Assembly: GCA_039961635.1 (NCBI GenBank)
Contig: JABRWB010000012.1
Location: forward strand, 1-64,000
Length of the DNA stretch: 64,000 nucleotides
From: a bacterium
GTDB taxonomy: Bacteria > 4484-113 > JAGGVC01
Direction: 5' to 3'
In this document: piece after piece, positions 50,171 through 59,581 of the stretch
How the letters are laid out: each line of letters starts with the position of its first letter
How positions within the stretch are numbered: the first letter of the stretch is position 1
Position numbers and translations under genes: made by a program
The notes under the pieces: generated by a model
Told to the model about the DNA's origin: nothing
What the model saw: the letters and a program-made list of their open reading frames with translations, nothing else
Database searches by the model: none

Positions 50171-51985
50171 CTAACGTGCCGTCTCGAGCTTCGGCCCGCC
50201 GGGCTTGTGCGAGCCGAGCTGTATCAACCTTGTCGCGCCGACGATTATCACGCCGACGCTGAACAGGATTAAAAGTACGATGGTCACGGCGAGCACGTTG
50301 CGCTGCACCAGGTCCGCGGGCGCCTTCTTGAACAGCCCCTGGAGCTGGTAAATGAGCGAATAAAGCGTGGTCGCGGTCATAAACACCGCGGGAATGAGCG
50401 TATACCAGGCGGTTTTCTTTCTGTTGACCAGCCAGATGCTTATCGCTATAAGCGCGAGCGCGGCCATCATCTGGTTCGCGGTGCCGAATACGGGCCAGAT
50501 GATTTTGTATCCGTTGTTTACCGCAAGCAGAAACATAAGTCCCACGCTCAATCCGGCGTTGAACATATAGTTCATCAATAACGCGGGCGGCGTCTTCCAG
50601 ATGAACCGCCACAATTCCTCGAAAAGATACCGGTTGAGCCTGACCGCGCTGTCCAGCGTCGTTACAATGAATCCCTCGACCGCGAGTATGCCGAAAATTG
50701 TCGCAAGGTAAAGCGGGATTCCCAGAGCTTTGTTGGCCAGGCCGCCGAATCCCAGGGCGAATGTGAGTATCGGGTTTCCTTTGCCCGCCTCGGGATACAT
50801 GTTCGCCATATATCCGCCGTGCCCCAGTCCGGCTGCCAGCGCGATGATCACTCCGGTCGCCAAAAGCCCTTCGAGAAGCATCCCGCCGTACGCGATGCGC
50901 TTGGCGTCGGACTCGGTCGCGCACTGCTTTGCAGTGGTGCCGCCGGCGACCAGCGAATGGAATCCGCTTATCGCGCCGCAGGCGATTGTGATGAACAAAA
51001 TCGGCCAGATCGGCCCGAGCAGAGCGGTTCCCTTGGCTACGTTGTCGCCGAGCTTGAACAGCTCGGGGTCGGCTGTTATGCCCATAACTCCGCCAGCCAA
51101 TCCTGCAATCAACAACACGGCGACGCCGGTGTATAGTATGAAGCTGTTGATGAAATCGCGCGGCTGAAGAACGATCCAGACCGGAATGCCCGCGGCGACG
51201 AATGTGTATACCGTGAGAATTAGCATCCAGGGCAGCTTGATGTGCTCGTATGTCCCGTCGCCTATGACAACTGGAAGCTGCATTCCGACAAGGATGCTTC
51301 CAAGCGAAACGCAAAGCGCGATGGCAACCGCGGCCCAGGTTTTAATCCCGCGCCGGTAAACTATGAATCCGACTATGGGCGCAATCAGCGTGATGATAAT
51401 CACGGACGTCGTCGCGATGCCGCCGATGCGCACCATTTCCGCGCCGTCAACCATGGTTTTGTGCAAAGGGAAAAGAGCGGTACCCTCGGCGTTTCCGAAA
51501 TACTTTCCGTCAACTATCGAAGTCAGCGAAACGACGGTCAAATCAAGAAACGCGCTCGTCACGAGCAGTATCAGCAATATCGTGAATGCGATGTAAAGAA
51601 AAAATCCCAGCTTGCCGGTCGTTTTGCCAGTTATTTCCGCAACGCTTCTGCCCTTCTCGCGTAAGCTTGCGAACAAAGCCGTGTAGTCGTGCACCGCGCC
51701 GAAGAACACGCTGCCGACGACGATCCAAGCCCACGCGGGAAGGAATCCGTAAACAAGAGCGAGAGTCGGCCCGACAATCGGCCCGGCTCCCGCGATCGTC
51801 GCGAAATGGTGGCTGAACAGAATCGTCGGACGGGTAGGAACGTAATCCACGCCGTCTTCCATGGCTTTTGCGGGGGTGGGATTGCCGTCGTTTTCCTCGA
51901 ACTGGCGGGCTATGAAGCGGGCGTAGAACTTGTATCCTGCTACGCCGATCGCGATCGAAATTAGCAAAATCAAGCCGATGTTCAC
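50171..51985 (-). CDS. cstA: Carbon starvation / peptide transporter CstA
   Basis: 604 residues with about 16 membrane segments. CstA-family stretches are present: FSHHFATIAGAGPIVGPTLA near 65-85 and GAISGFHSLVAGGTTAKQ in the middle. Members import peptides or pyruvate and are induced on carbon limitation. The start is GTG 51985 with GGAGG eight bases upstream; a longer frame from 52063 has no site and would add a non-hydrophobic tail. Strongly hydrophobic throughout. Confidence 0.94.
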   Translation of the reverse strand: MNIGLILLISIAIGVAGYKFYARFIARQFEENDGNPTPAKAMEDGVDYVPTRPTILFSHHFATIAGAGPIVGPTLALVYGFLPAWAWIVVGSVFFGAVHDYTALFASLREKGRSVAEITGKTTGKLGFFLYIAFTILLILLVTSAFLDLTVVSLTSIVDGKYFGNAEGTALFPLHKTMVDGAEMVRIGGIATTSVIIITLIAPIVGFIVYRRGIKTWAAVAIALCVSLGSILVGMQLPVVIGDGTYEHIKLPWMLILTVYTFVAAGIPVWIVLQPRDFINSFILYTGVAVLLIAGLAGGVMGITADPELFKLGDNVAKGTALLGPIWPILFITIACGAISGFHSLVAGGTTAKQCATESDAKRIAYGGMLLEGLLATGVIIALAAGLGHGGYMANMYPEAGKGNPILTFALGFGGLANKALGIPLYLATIFGILAVEGFIVTTLDSAVRLNRYLFEELWRFIWKTPPALLMNYMFNAGLSVGLMFLLAVNNGYKIIWPVFGTANQMMAALALIAISIWLVNRKKTAWYTLIPAVFMTATTLYSLIYQLQGLFKKAPADLVQRNVLAVTIVLLILFSVGVIIVGATRLIQLGSHKPGGPKLETAR

Positions 51986-52189
51986 CGAGCACCTCCATGG
52001 GCGCCTCCCCCCATCTGTCGCCGGAACAGCGGTTCCAGCGGCCTTATCCGGCGGCCGTCCCATATTTTATCACTGAAAAGCGCACGGCCTGCCAATTCCG
52101 GACTTGGCGCTCCGGTATCTTTACGAGGCTGCAGTCTTCGGCTAAAATGCGGCATCCCCGCGGGGATATGCTCATTCCGGGAGTGGTTG

Positions 52190-52927
52190 ATGAAGAAGTT
52201 TGCCCTTGTTGCAGTGCTTTTCGCCGTTATCGGGGCCGTATGCGCGCCTAGGCCCGCGCAGGCGAAAATAACCGAGTTGAACCAGATTCCGACTGCGGAC
52301 GTAATCGGGGTCGCCAAATTCAGAATCAATTTCGACGTGAGTTTCACAGGCGGCGAGAACACCATCGGCAGCATCACCGAGGACGGCACCGGCTTCCTTC
52401 TCGGCGCGACTGCGGGAGTTTTCCCCAAGCTTGAAGTGGGAGTCACCGTCCCGTTCGAAGAATTCGACATCGGAGCGGGTTTCTGGCCGGAGGCGCCTTC
52501 CCAGACCGACGCGCAGTTCGAGTTCAAGTTCAACGTTATCGAGGAAAGCCTTACGATGCCGGGCGTTTCGGTCGGTATGCGCAACATAGCCAGCGACGCG
52601 GATGCCAATTACTTCGTCGTCGTTTCCAAGCACTTCACCGAGCTGGTCGGACTGCATGCAGGCGCACAGGGGAACACCTTCGGCATGGACGACGACATAC
52701 AGTTCTTCGCCGGCGCGAACGCCAAGGTTATCCCCGGCATGCTGGAACTAATGGCCGACTGGCAAAACAACGACGGCGACGAGCTTGACCAGGGCGTGTT
52801 CGGCCTCGGCGTAAAGTGGCAGGGCTTCCCGATGTTCGACATCATCGCGAAGGGCTTCTTCGTGGACGGGGACAACAATCCGTTCGATAATCTGTACGTC
52901 GTGGAAGTCGCCTGGAACAGCATCTAG
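52190..52927 (+). CDS. Outer-membrane beta-barrel-like protein
   Basis: 245 residues with a signal peptide (FALVAVLFAVIGAVCAPRPAQA). The mature protein alternates hydrophobic and polar residues in short strands with many Gly/Phe (GLGVKWQGFPMFDIIAKGFF; VVEVAWNSI at the very end), the profile of a small barrel. YjbH-like families have a similar look but I cannot name one. The ATG follows GGGAGTGGTTG; a strong stem-loop lies after the gene. It stands alone between cstA (divergent) and hypF. Confidence 0.65.
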   Translation: MKKFALVAVLFAVIGAVCAPRPAQAKITELNQIPTADVIGVAKFRINFDVSFTGGENTIGSITEDGTGFLLGATAGVFPKLEVGVTVPFEEFDIGAGFWPEAPSQTDAQFEFKFNVIEESLTMPGVSVGMRNIASDADANYFVVVSKHFTELVGLHAGAQGNTFGMDDDIQFFAGANAKVIPGMLELMADWQNNDGDELDQGVFGLGVKWQGFPMFDIIAKGFFVDGDNNPFDNLYVVEVAWNSI

Positions 52928-52958
52928 TCCTTGCCGGCGTTTCATTTGGAGAACTAAT

Positions 52959-53004
52959 CCGGTGCAGGCCGCAATCGGAGCCGATTCGTTGCGGTCTGCA
53001 CCGG
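52959..53004 (+). other. Long stem-loop after the barrel gene
   Basis: CCGGTGCAGGCCGCAA (52959-52974) pairs with TTGCGGTCTGCACCGG (52989-53004) with a single G-T wobble, a 16-bp stem with a 14-base loop. No T-run follows, so it is either a factor-dependent terminator, an RNA stabiliser or a repeat element. Confidence 0.6.
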
Positions 53005-53063
53005 GTCTTTGACCCGAACCTCGCGTTGACGGAGCGGTGGCAAAATAATAATCTTGGTGGGTC

Positions 53064-55544
53064 TTGCGGTTCCGCGTTTCCATTACGGGCATCGTCCAGG
53101 GCGTCGGCTTTCGTCCGAACGTTCACAAGCTGGCGGAGCGCTTCGGAATCCGCGGCTGGGTGCTCAACAATTCAAGCGGCGTCACGATGGAGATCGAGCC
53201 GCCTCCCGGGGGCGGAAAAAACGAGCTGACGCGCTTCCTGCTTGCCCTAAAGGACGAAGCTCCGCCGCTTGCGAAAATCCTTACGATTGAAGCCATCGAG
53301 CTTCCGGCCGTCGGTTTCGCCGGATTCGAAATCCGCGACAGCGAGCGGCTTCCCGGCGAGCTTACGCTTATAAGCCCGGACGTCGCGCTTTGCGCGGACT
53401 GCAAAGCCGAGCTGTTCGATCCGGGCGACCGGCGCCATCTGTATCCGTTCATCAACTGCACAAACTGCGGGCCGCGCTATTCGATAATCCGCTCGATTCC
53501 CTACGACCGGCCGAACACAACGATGGCCGCGTTTACGATGTGCGATGCGTGCGCGGCGGAATACTCCGACGTCGGCGACCGCCGCTATCACGCCCAGCCT
53601 GATTGCTGCCCCGCCTGCGGTCCGTCGGTCGAGCTTGTGGATTTCACCGGTGTTAAAATTGCGGGGGGGGAGTCAGATGAAACCGGTGCGATTGCGGTCT
53701 GCGCGCGCATGATCCTGGACGGCAAAATCGTCGCGATTAAAGGCGTCGGTGGATTCCACCTGGCATGCGACGCGTCGAATCCCGCGGCGGTCGGCCTTCT
53801 GCGCGCCCGCAAACGTCGAGCCCGGGCAAAACCTTTTGCCGTAATGGTGCGCGATCTCAAATCCGCGCTTGAAATCTGCGATGTTTCGGAACTTGAGGCG
53901 TCGCTGATTTCTTCCACCGCAGCGCCGATTATGCTTCTAAAGCGCGCGCGCTTGGAGCGGCATCCGGTCGCTTCCGAAGTCGCCCCGGGCCAATCCAGGC
54001 TGGGCGTTATGATTGCGTACGCGCCGCTGCATCACGTGATTTTCCACTGGCTTGAGCGATTGCGCGTTTCTCCGCTTGAATCCAAGGATACGCGTCTGGA
54101 CAAAGCGGGTGTCCCCCGTTCCATCATCCTGGTCATGACCAGCGCGAATATTTCCGAAGAGCCGCTGGTCTCGCAAAACCGCGAAGCGCTGGAAAAACTT
54201 TCCGGCCTTGCGGACGCTTTGCTTATGCACAACCGGGACATCCACGCGAAATGCGACGACAGCGTTGCGCGCGTGGTTTCGGGACGCATCCAGCTGATCC
54301 GCCACAGCCGGGGCTTTTCGCCGCATCCAGTCAGTTTCGCATCGGACGGACCGCAGGTTTTGGGAGTGGGCGCCGAGAAAAAAAACACCTTCGCGCTTTC
54401 GCGCGGCCGCTTCGGTTTTCTCTCTCCGCACATGGGTGATATGGAAAATCTCGAAACGATGCGGTTTTTCGAGGAAACGCTGGAACATTACAAATCGCTT
54501 TTTTCAATCGAGCCCGAAGCGGTCGCGTGCGACCTTCATCCGGATTACCTCGCGACGAAGTGGGCGGAGGAATACACCGCACGCAACGGGCTGCCGCTTT
54601 ACCGCGTCCAGCACCACCACGCGCACATGGCGTCCGTCCTTGCGGAGCATGGCGAGGCCGGCCCCGCGCTGGGCGTATCATTCGACGGCACCGGCTACGG
54701 CCCGGACGGTACGCTGTGGGGGGGGGAGTTTCTATGGGGCGGTCTTTCGGATTACCGTCGATTCGGCAAGTTTTTTCCGCTCAAACTGCCGGGGGGCGAG
54801 GGTGCAATCAAGGAGCCATGGCGCGTCGCGCTCGCGGCTTTGTCCACGCTCGACGACGGGGAACTCGCCGGAGCCGCGCGGTCGCTTCTGGAAAAGCGGC
54901 TTTCTGCGGACGCAATCCCCGTTGACAAAATCGCCGACGTACGCCGGATGATCGATCGAAACGCGAACTGCGTTGCCACTTCGTCCTGCGGCCGCTTGTT
55001 CGACGCCATCAGCGCGCTCGTCGGGTTATGCCATACCGCAAGCTATGAAGGTCAGGCGGCGATGCTGCTGGAGGAGGCGATGGGCGATCCGCTGGCCTGG
55101 CGGGGCGAACTTGATCCGTACCGCTGGCGGTGGCGGGAGGCGCGGCCGACGGAGGCCATCGCCGGCTTTCTTTCAAGCGAAGACGGAGGCGGGCATCCGC
55201 CGCCGATAGTGCTGGACTGGCGCCCGCTCGTCGAGGATGCTTGCAAGGATCTGCTTTCGGGATTGTCGCTCGCGCGCATTTCGGCGAGGTTCCACCTTGC
55301 GATTGTGGACATAGTATGCGACGCGGCTTTTCGCGCGCACACCGTTCTCGGAGCGGAAATCGTCGCGCTTTCCGGCGGATGTTTCCAGAACGCCTTTTTG
55401 GTGGAAGAAATAACGCGCCGCCTGCCGAAAACGCGGTTCCGCGTTCTCACCGGCTCGCTCGTGCCGCCCAACGACGCGGGAGTATCTCTCGGTCAAGTGG
55501 CATCCGCGCGTGCGGCGATTGGTAAATCCGGTGCGCAGGGTTGA
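53064..55544 (+). CDS. hypF: Carbamoyltransferase HypF (hydrogenase maturation)
   Basis: 826 residues with all four parts: acylphosphatase (GIVQGVGFRPNVHKLA near 10-25, N-S-S-G at about 35), two zinc fingers (CADC, CTNC, CDAC, CPAC), a YrdC-like domain (KGVGGFHLACDASNPAAV), and a Kae1-like end with HHHAHMASVLAE, FDGTGYG and LSGGCFQNAFL. HypF transfers carbamoyl from carbamoyl phosphate for the cyanide ligands of [NiFe]-hydrogenase. Start TTG 53064 follows GGTGGG. No other hyp or hydrogenase genes lie in the window. Two long G tracts (G8 and G9) occur in the coding region. Confidence 0.94.
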   Translation: MRFRVSITGIVQGVGFRPNVHKLAERFGIRGWVLNNSSGVTMEIEPPPGGGKNELTRFLLALKDEAPPLAKILTIEAIELPAVGFAGFEIRDSERLPGELTLISPDVALCADCKAELFDPGDRRHLYPFINCTNCGPRYSIIRSIPYDRPNTTMAAFTMCDACAAEYSDVGDRRYHAQPDCCPACGPSVELVDFTGVKIAGGESDETGAIAVCARMILDGKIVAIKGVGGFHLACDASNPAAVGLLRARKRRARAKPFAVMVRDLKSALEICDVSELEASLISSTAAPIMLLKRARLERHPVASEVAPGQSRLGVMIAYAPLHHVIFHWLERLRVSPLESKDTRLDKAGVPRSIILVMTSANISEEPLVSQNREALEKLSGLADALLMHNRDIHAKCDDSVARVVSGRIQLIRHSRGFSPHPVSFASDGPQVLGVGAEKKNTFALSRGRFGFLSPHMGDMENLETMRFFEETLEHYKSLFSIEPEAVACDLHPDYLATKWAEEYTARNGLPLYRVQHHHAHMASVLAEHGEAGPALGVSFDGTGYGPDGTLWGGEFLWGGLSDYRRFGKFFPLKLPGGEGAIKEPWRVALAALSTLDDGELAGAARSLLEKRLSADAIPVDKIADVRRMIDRNANCVATSSCGRLFDAISALVGLCHTASYEGQAAMLLEEAMGDPLAWRGELDPYRWRWREARPTEAIAGFLSSEDGGGHPPPIVLDWRPLVEDACKDLLSGLSLARISARFHLAIVDIVCDAAFRAHTVLGAEIVALSGGCFQNAFLVEEITRRLPKTRFRVLTGSLVPPNDAGVSLGQVASARAAIGKSGAQG

Positions 55545-55637
55545 TTTGAGAAGACGTTTTAATTGGGGCATATCGACGGTGGTACGAGCTGATTATATTA
55601 ATTTATAAAACCTGTGCAGCAAGTAAATGCATAAACA

Positions 55638-57224
55638 TCACATCAAATCATCAGGAAAAATGTTGTTTTTCCATTCGCAATCGCGAAGAAACTCGTCGGA
55701 AAGCGTGCCCGTGCGCAGCCCTTCGTATATATGGTTGAAATTGGCGATATGCGATTTCGTGCGCATTACCGCATAGGACACCATTGTTCCCGTCTGCATT
55801 ATGAACGCCCAATCGCTGGCCTGCAATAAAAGCAGCTCCCGCCGCGCCTGGGCCAGCGCGCGGCGGACAAACCCGTCTTCCCAGTGGCCGAAATGGACTT
55901 CCAGTTCGTCCATCCTGCGCGCCAGTTGGAAAAAGTGCGGATATATCCACTCGTTCGATGCGGACAGCCAAAACTCGCAGTAGCCTTTGTCCCCCCAGCT
56001 TGATTGCGCCGGCACCGCAACTTGATTCGCGGGGAACGCGTCGAGATAGTCCGGCGCGGTGCAAAGAGCGACGGCGCCGGGATGCTCCGCGCAGCGGCGG
56101 ATGACGGCTTCCAGCCACAGCGGGCCTTCGTACCACCAGTGGCCGAAAAGCTCCGCGTCGTATGGCGCCACCACAAGGGGGGGGCGGTCAATCACCGCCG
56201 CGAGATGCTTGAACTGCTCCGTGCGGTTGAAGTGGAAATTGGACGCGTGCTCGTTAAGCTTGTTCCATGCGGCAACGGGATCGTATATGCGTTTGTGCGC
56301 CGTTTTGCCGGTTATCGCGTAGTACTTGAAACCGGTGTGGATGCGGACTCGTCCCTCGTGAATATAGGGAGCGACGTATTCCAGCGGCAGATCGAAGCCG
56401 ATGTCGCGGTAAAAATCGCGGTAATTCCGGTCGCCGGGGTAGCCTTCCTGCGCGCTCCACACGGACTTGGAGGACTCCTTGTCCCTTCCGAACGCGGCGA
56501 CGCCGTTTTCGCAGTAGACGGGCGCATGCACGCCGTATACTGGCGGGGGGGACGCATGTTCCAGTCCGTGCGTGTCAAGGAAGAAATAGCGCAAGCCTTC
56601 GTCCAACAAGAAGCTCTCGAGCCCGGGAAAGTAGCCGCATTCAGGCAGCCAGATGCCTTCCGGGCGCTCACCGAGGACGCGCTCGTGATACGCACACGCG
56701 ACCGCCACTTGGCGGCGTATCGCGGACGGGGTGGGCTGCGCAAGCGGGAGGAACATGTGGGTGGCCGCGCAGGTGATGATTTCGAGCGCGCCGGATTCTC
56801 TGAAGCGGCGGAAGCCGCGGACGAGGAAGGTTTGGTATTGCTCCGCGAATACCGCGCGGCAATGCTCGAGGCGGGAGCGGTACATCAGCGCCAGGTTGTG
56901 GAATTCGCGGTCGTTATTCCATGTGCGCTCCGCCTCGCGGTTTGCAAGCTCGATGTGCGAGTCGAGGAATCGAAGATAGCGCATGCGCAGAAGCTCGTCC
57001 TCGAGCATCGCGAGAAGCGTCGGCGTGAGCGACATCGTGATTCGGAAGGGGATGCCGTCGCGTTCCAAGCGCTCCATCATATCGAGGAGCGGAATGTATG
57101 TTTCCGTGATAGCTTCGTACAGCCAGCGTTCCTCTAGGTGGTGCTCGTGCTCTGGATGGCGCACGTAAGGCAGGTGCGCGTGGAGCACGAACATAAGAAG
57201 GCCGGGCAAATTATCCTTCGGCAT
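55638..57224 (-). CDS. GH57 (DUF1957-type) alpha-glucan branching-enzyme-like protein
   Basis: 528 residues. The GH57 barrel opens with FVLHAHLPYVRHPEH; the nucleophile region is WLPECGYFPG and the acid region PYDAELFGHWWYEGP. The helical C-domain ends in the DUF1957-type FIMQTGTMVSYAVMRTKSHIANF segment. The family makes alpha-1,6 branches in glycogen-like glucan. The ATG 57224 is plausible, and a TATCAT box lies upstream. No glycogen synthase or phosphorylase gene is nearby, so it may serve a dispersed glycogen pathway. Confidence 0.93.
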   Translation of the reverse strand: MPKDNLPGLLMFVLHAHLPYVRHPEHEHHLEERWLYEAITETYIPLLDMMERLERDGIPFRITMSLTPTLLAMLEDELLRMRYLRFLDSHIELANREAERTWNNDREFHNLALMYRSRLEHCRAVFAEQYQTFLVRGFRRFRESGALEIITCAATHMFLPLAQPTPSAIRRQVAVACAYHERVLGERPEGIWLPECGYFPGLESFLLDEGLRYFFLDTHGLEHASPPPVYGVHAPVYCENGVAAFGRDKESSKSVWSAQEGYPGDRNYRDFYRDIGFDLPLEYVAPYIHEGRVRIHTGFKYYAITGKTAHKRIYDPVAAWNKLNEHASNFHFNRTEQFKHLAAVIDRPPLVVAPYDAELFGHWWYEGPLWLEAVIRRCAEHPGAVALCTAPDYLDAFPANQVAVPAQSSWGDKGYCEFWLSASNEWIYPHFFQLARRMDELEVHFGHWEDGFVRRALAQARRELLLLQASDWAFIMQTGTMVSYAVMRTKSHIANFNHIYEGLRTGTLSDEFLRDCEWKNNIFPDDLM

Positions 57225-57278
57225 AAGAGATTCGCCCGGTGCATGGTGCGGCGGGCAAGGTATGATACCACCGGCCTG

Positions 57279-58616
57279 TCAATCGTCGTCCGGGTCGGGA
57301 TGGAGAAATCGGAAGCGGGTTATCCCGAACGAGGGCGGCGGCGGCGCTGTGTATACGGTGTGCACTCCTGTGTCCGGATGGATGAATCCCAGCCTCCACG
57401 CGTGCAACAGATGGCCGCCGTAGGGATAGCCGTCCTCGATTCCTAGAAGCCCTCGTATCCGAATCCTTTCTTCATTATCTGAAACAAGCCCGGAAAGCGC
57501 GGGAGGCAGCGCTTCGATATCGCGCTTTCTTCCGGTGTCGACCGCTCGAACGAACCGCGCATTTATGCCTGTTCCATACAGCACGTCGCCCACGATTTCC
57601 AGCCCGATTGATTTGAGGTGGACGCGGATTTGGTGCGTTCTGCCTGTATGAAGAATGCATCGCAGGAGCGAGAAGCAATCGTTCGATTCGAGAACTTCGT
57701 AATCCGTGCGGGCGAATCGCGCCTTCGTGCCCGCGCGCGCCAGTATGTCGCCCGAAGCGAACTGTTTTCGCTCCTTTGGATGACGGCCGATCGGCGCGTC
57801 CAACGTTCCAAACGGCTCCTTCGGCGCCCCGTACACCACGGCGAGATATTCCTTCTGCACCGAGCGCGCCGCGAAGTCGCTTGAAATGTGCCGGTGCGCA
57901 ATCACGTCGCGCGCTACGACCAGGCATCCCGTCGTCATTTTGTCGAGACGATGGACTATTCCGACGCCGCAGTGCGCGGAAAGCGCCGCTTTGATTTTCT
58001 CCACCGGGTCGTACTCGAACTCGGCGCGGCCGGGCAAGTAGGCCGGCTCGTCGGATTCCGACATTTCTTCTTCTTCCGAGGCGTTGCCGGACGGGAAAAA
58101 GCTGTCCGGTTCTTCAATGCGCTGTTCTTCGGTTTCCAACGGATGCGGGGCAGGGGACGGCGCGTCGAAGCGCGGAATTTCGAGCGGGATCGAAAGCGCG
58201 GGCGCGCCGTATCGGTGAAGCAGCGCCCCCGCGACGGTCGGTCCGCGGTCGCTCGGCGACGGATGCACCGCGACGCCCGCTTGTTTGTTAATTACAATTA
58301 TGCGGGCATCTTCGTGAATTACGTCAAGCGGAATGTCCTGCGGCTCGATTGTGATGCTTCCCAAAAATTCTTCAATCAGCGCTGCGATGCGCTCCGGCGA
58401 TGCGGCGATTTCCAGCATTCCTTCGCGCAGCTTTGATGCGGGCTTCAGCCGCTTGCCGTCCTGGCTAACCAGGCCGGTCGTAATGATGGTTTTCGCCCGC
58501 TCGCGGGACACGTTCATATCGAGCCGCTCTGTCAAAAGCGCGGCGACCGCGGTGTCCGCGCGCTGACCAGCGCGGGCGGAAGTAATCTCTATCTGAAAAG
58601 CTCCTCCTTCGCCCAC
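57279..58616 (-). CDS. RluA/RluD-family pseudouridine synthase with acidic insert
   Basis: 445 residues, longer than the usual 300-330. An S4-like start (about 18-75: DTAVAALLTERLDMNVSRER) leads to the synthase domain with the catalytic Asp in GIVHRLDKMTTGCLVV, and later HTGRTHQIRVHLKS. An insert of about 80 acidic residues (about 150-230; ETEEQRIEEPDSFF, SEEEEMSESDEP) interrupts the domain before the catalytic loop, and a Pro-rich end is added. Family members modify 23S rRNA or tRNA uridines; the specific site is unknown. The N-terminal codons contain a Shine-Dalgarno-like GAAGGAGGAG, so the ATG 58616 is not certain. Confidence 0.85.
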   Translation of the reverse strand: MGEGGAFQIEITSARAGQRADTAVAALLTERLDMNVSRERAKTIITTGLVSQDGKRLKPASKLREGMLEIAASPERIAALIEEFLGSITIEPQDIPLDVIHEDARIIVINKQAGVAVHPSPSDRGPTVAGALLHRYGAPALSIPLEIPRFDAPSPAPHPLETEEQRIEEPDSFFPSGNASEEEEMSESDEPAYLPGRAEFEYDPVEKIKAALSAHCGVGIVHRLDKMTTGCLVVARDVIAHRHISSDFAARSVQKEYLAVVYGAPKEPFGTLDAPIGRHPKERKQFASGDILARAGTKARFARTDYEVLESNDCFSLLRCILHTGRTHQIRVHLKSIGLEIVGDVLYGTGINARFVRAVDTGRKRDIEALPPALSGLVSDNEERIRIRGLLGIEDGYPYGGHLLHAWRLGFIHPDTGVHTVYTAPPPPSFGITRFRFLHPDPDDD

Positions 58617-58691
58617 GAAGGCATTTTAGCGCAATGCCTGGCGGAAACGCCCGCATCCCGCAGGCGTTAGTGCGGCATTCGTGGAAATCTC

Positions 58692-58725
58692 AAAAAAGGG
58701 AAGCCGGCGCGTAGCCGGACTTCCC
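58692..58725 (-). terminator. Terminator of the MarR/Cys-rich transcript
   Basis: On the minus strand GGGAAG(T)CCGGC pairs with GCCGGCTTCCC (one bulge) and is followed by six T (58697-58692). It lies 13 bases after the Cys-rich gene and isolates it from the pseudouridine-synthase gene. Confidence 0.85.
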
Positions 58726-58738
58726 TTGAAACCGGATG

Positions 58739-58948
58739 TTACTTGCAGCAGGAATCTCCGTCGCCGTCGTCCTTGCAGCATTCGCAATCGCAATTGCATC
58801 CGCAAGAGCAACAGCTGCAGGTGCACTGGCCTCTAAGGAACGCCTGGATGCGCTCGCCCCACTCGGCGCGGATTTCCTCGTCCTCGCTTTCGACCGTGAG
58901 CATGTAGCCCTTGTCGGTCTTCGTGAGCTTGATCGTCAACATGTCCAT
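58739..58948 (-). CDS. Small Cys-rich (metallothionein-like) protein
   Basis: 69 residues. The first 40 (MDMLTIKLTKTDKGYMLTVE, then EEIRAEWGERIQAFLRG) are a small beta/helix unit without Cys; the last 29 hold 12 Cys in close CxC and CC pairs (CTCSCCSCGCNCDCECC, then CC near the end) with several Asp. Such spacing is that of metal- or cluster-binding metallothionein-type tails, but no known bacterial metallothionein family fits from memory. The gene lies 57 bases downstream of the Cys-rich MarR gene and shares its terminator, so a metal, arsenic or thiol stress role is the working guess. Confidence 0.75.
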   Translation of the reverse strand: MDMLTIKLTKTDKGYMLTVESEDEEIRAEWGERIQAFLRGQCTCSCCSCGCNCDCECCKDDGDGDSCCK

Positions 58949-59005
58949 CGGACAACCTCCGTAAATCAGTTTAGAGTTTAGATTTGAGAGTTTTGAGTTG
59001 GAAAA

Positions 59006-59581
59006 TCAGCAGCAAGTGCCGCCTTCGGATTTTTCGAACGCGGAGATCAGCTCCTCAAGCGCGTCAACGACATTCTTCCGCCGATCGCTCGGAATCATGC
59101 CAAGAACGTCTTCCAGAAAGCCGATTTTTCGCGAACGGATTTTCGCGGCAACGTCCGCTCCCCGCCCCGTGCAACACAGCCGGATGACCCTTCTGTCGCC
59201 GCCCTCGACGCGCTCCACAAATCCCGCCGACACAAGCGGATCGACGTGACGCGTCAGCGTTGATGCGGACACGCCCGTCTGCTCCGCCAGCGTCGCGCAC
59301 GTGCAGCCGGGGCAAAGGCAGAGCGTTTCGAGGGTGCGGCACTGGGCCGGCGTCAGCCCGTCGCAGCAGGGAGCAGCCTCGTCCCGGGAAAGCGCTTTCC
59401 CGAGCCGTCGCAGCACTGCATCCAGCCTGTGCGCTAGTGCATGGATTCCGCCGCGCCGGGAAGCCGCGCCGCAGGAGCCTGACGCACAGCAGCATTCGCC
59501 CTGCCTTGAAAGGACAGCGGCCGGCGGGAGCTCTCCGCGGCGGGCGGGGCCGGACTTTGGTTTTGCAGCCTGATTCGCCAA
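59006..59581 (-). CDS. Cys-rich MarR-family regulator
   Basis: 191 residues. A winged helix of the MarR class is clear (about 85-155: LAEQTGVSASTLTRHVDPLVSAGFVERVEGGDRRVIRLCCTGRG, split here: TGVSASTLTRHV is the recognition helix). Some 14 Cys are scattered through the N-terminal extension (ECCCASGSCG), helix 1-2 (APCCDG, LCLCPGCTC), the wing (CC) and the C-terminus (GGTCC); ordinary MarR proteins have few. The TTG 59581 start follows AAGGAGAG. It likely senses a metal or oxidant and represses its own transcript, in line with palindromes inside its promoter. Confidence 0.85.
   Translation of the reverse strand: MANQAAKPKSGPARRGELPPAAVLSRQGECCCASGSCGAASRRGGIHALAHRLDAVLRRLGKALSRDEAAPCCDGLTPAQCRTLETLCLCPGCTCATLAEQTGVSASTLTRHVDPLVSAGFVERVEGGDRRVIRLCCTGRGADVAAKIRSRKIGFLEDVLGMIPSDRRKNVVDALEELISAFEKSEGGTCC

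Noticed and set aside
51986-52063. Longer N-terminus of CstA
   Set aside because: No ribosome-binding site and a polar tail before the first membrane helix; GTG 51985 follows GGAGG.
56004-57137. Plus-strand frame opposite the GH57 gene
   Set aside because: Antisense of conserved GH57 motifs; composition is filler-like.
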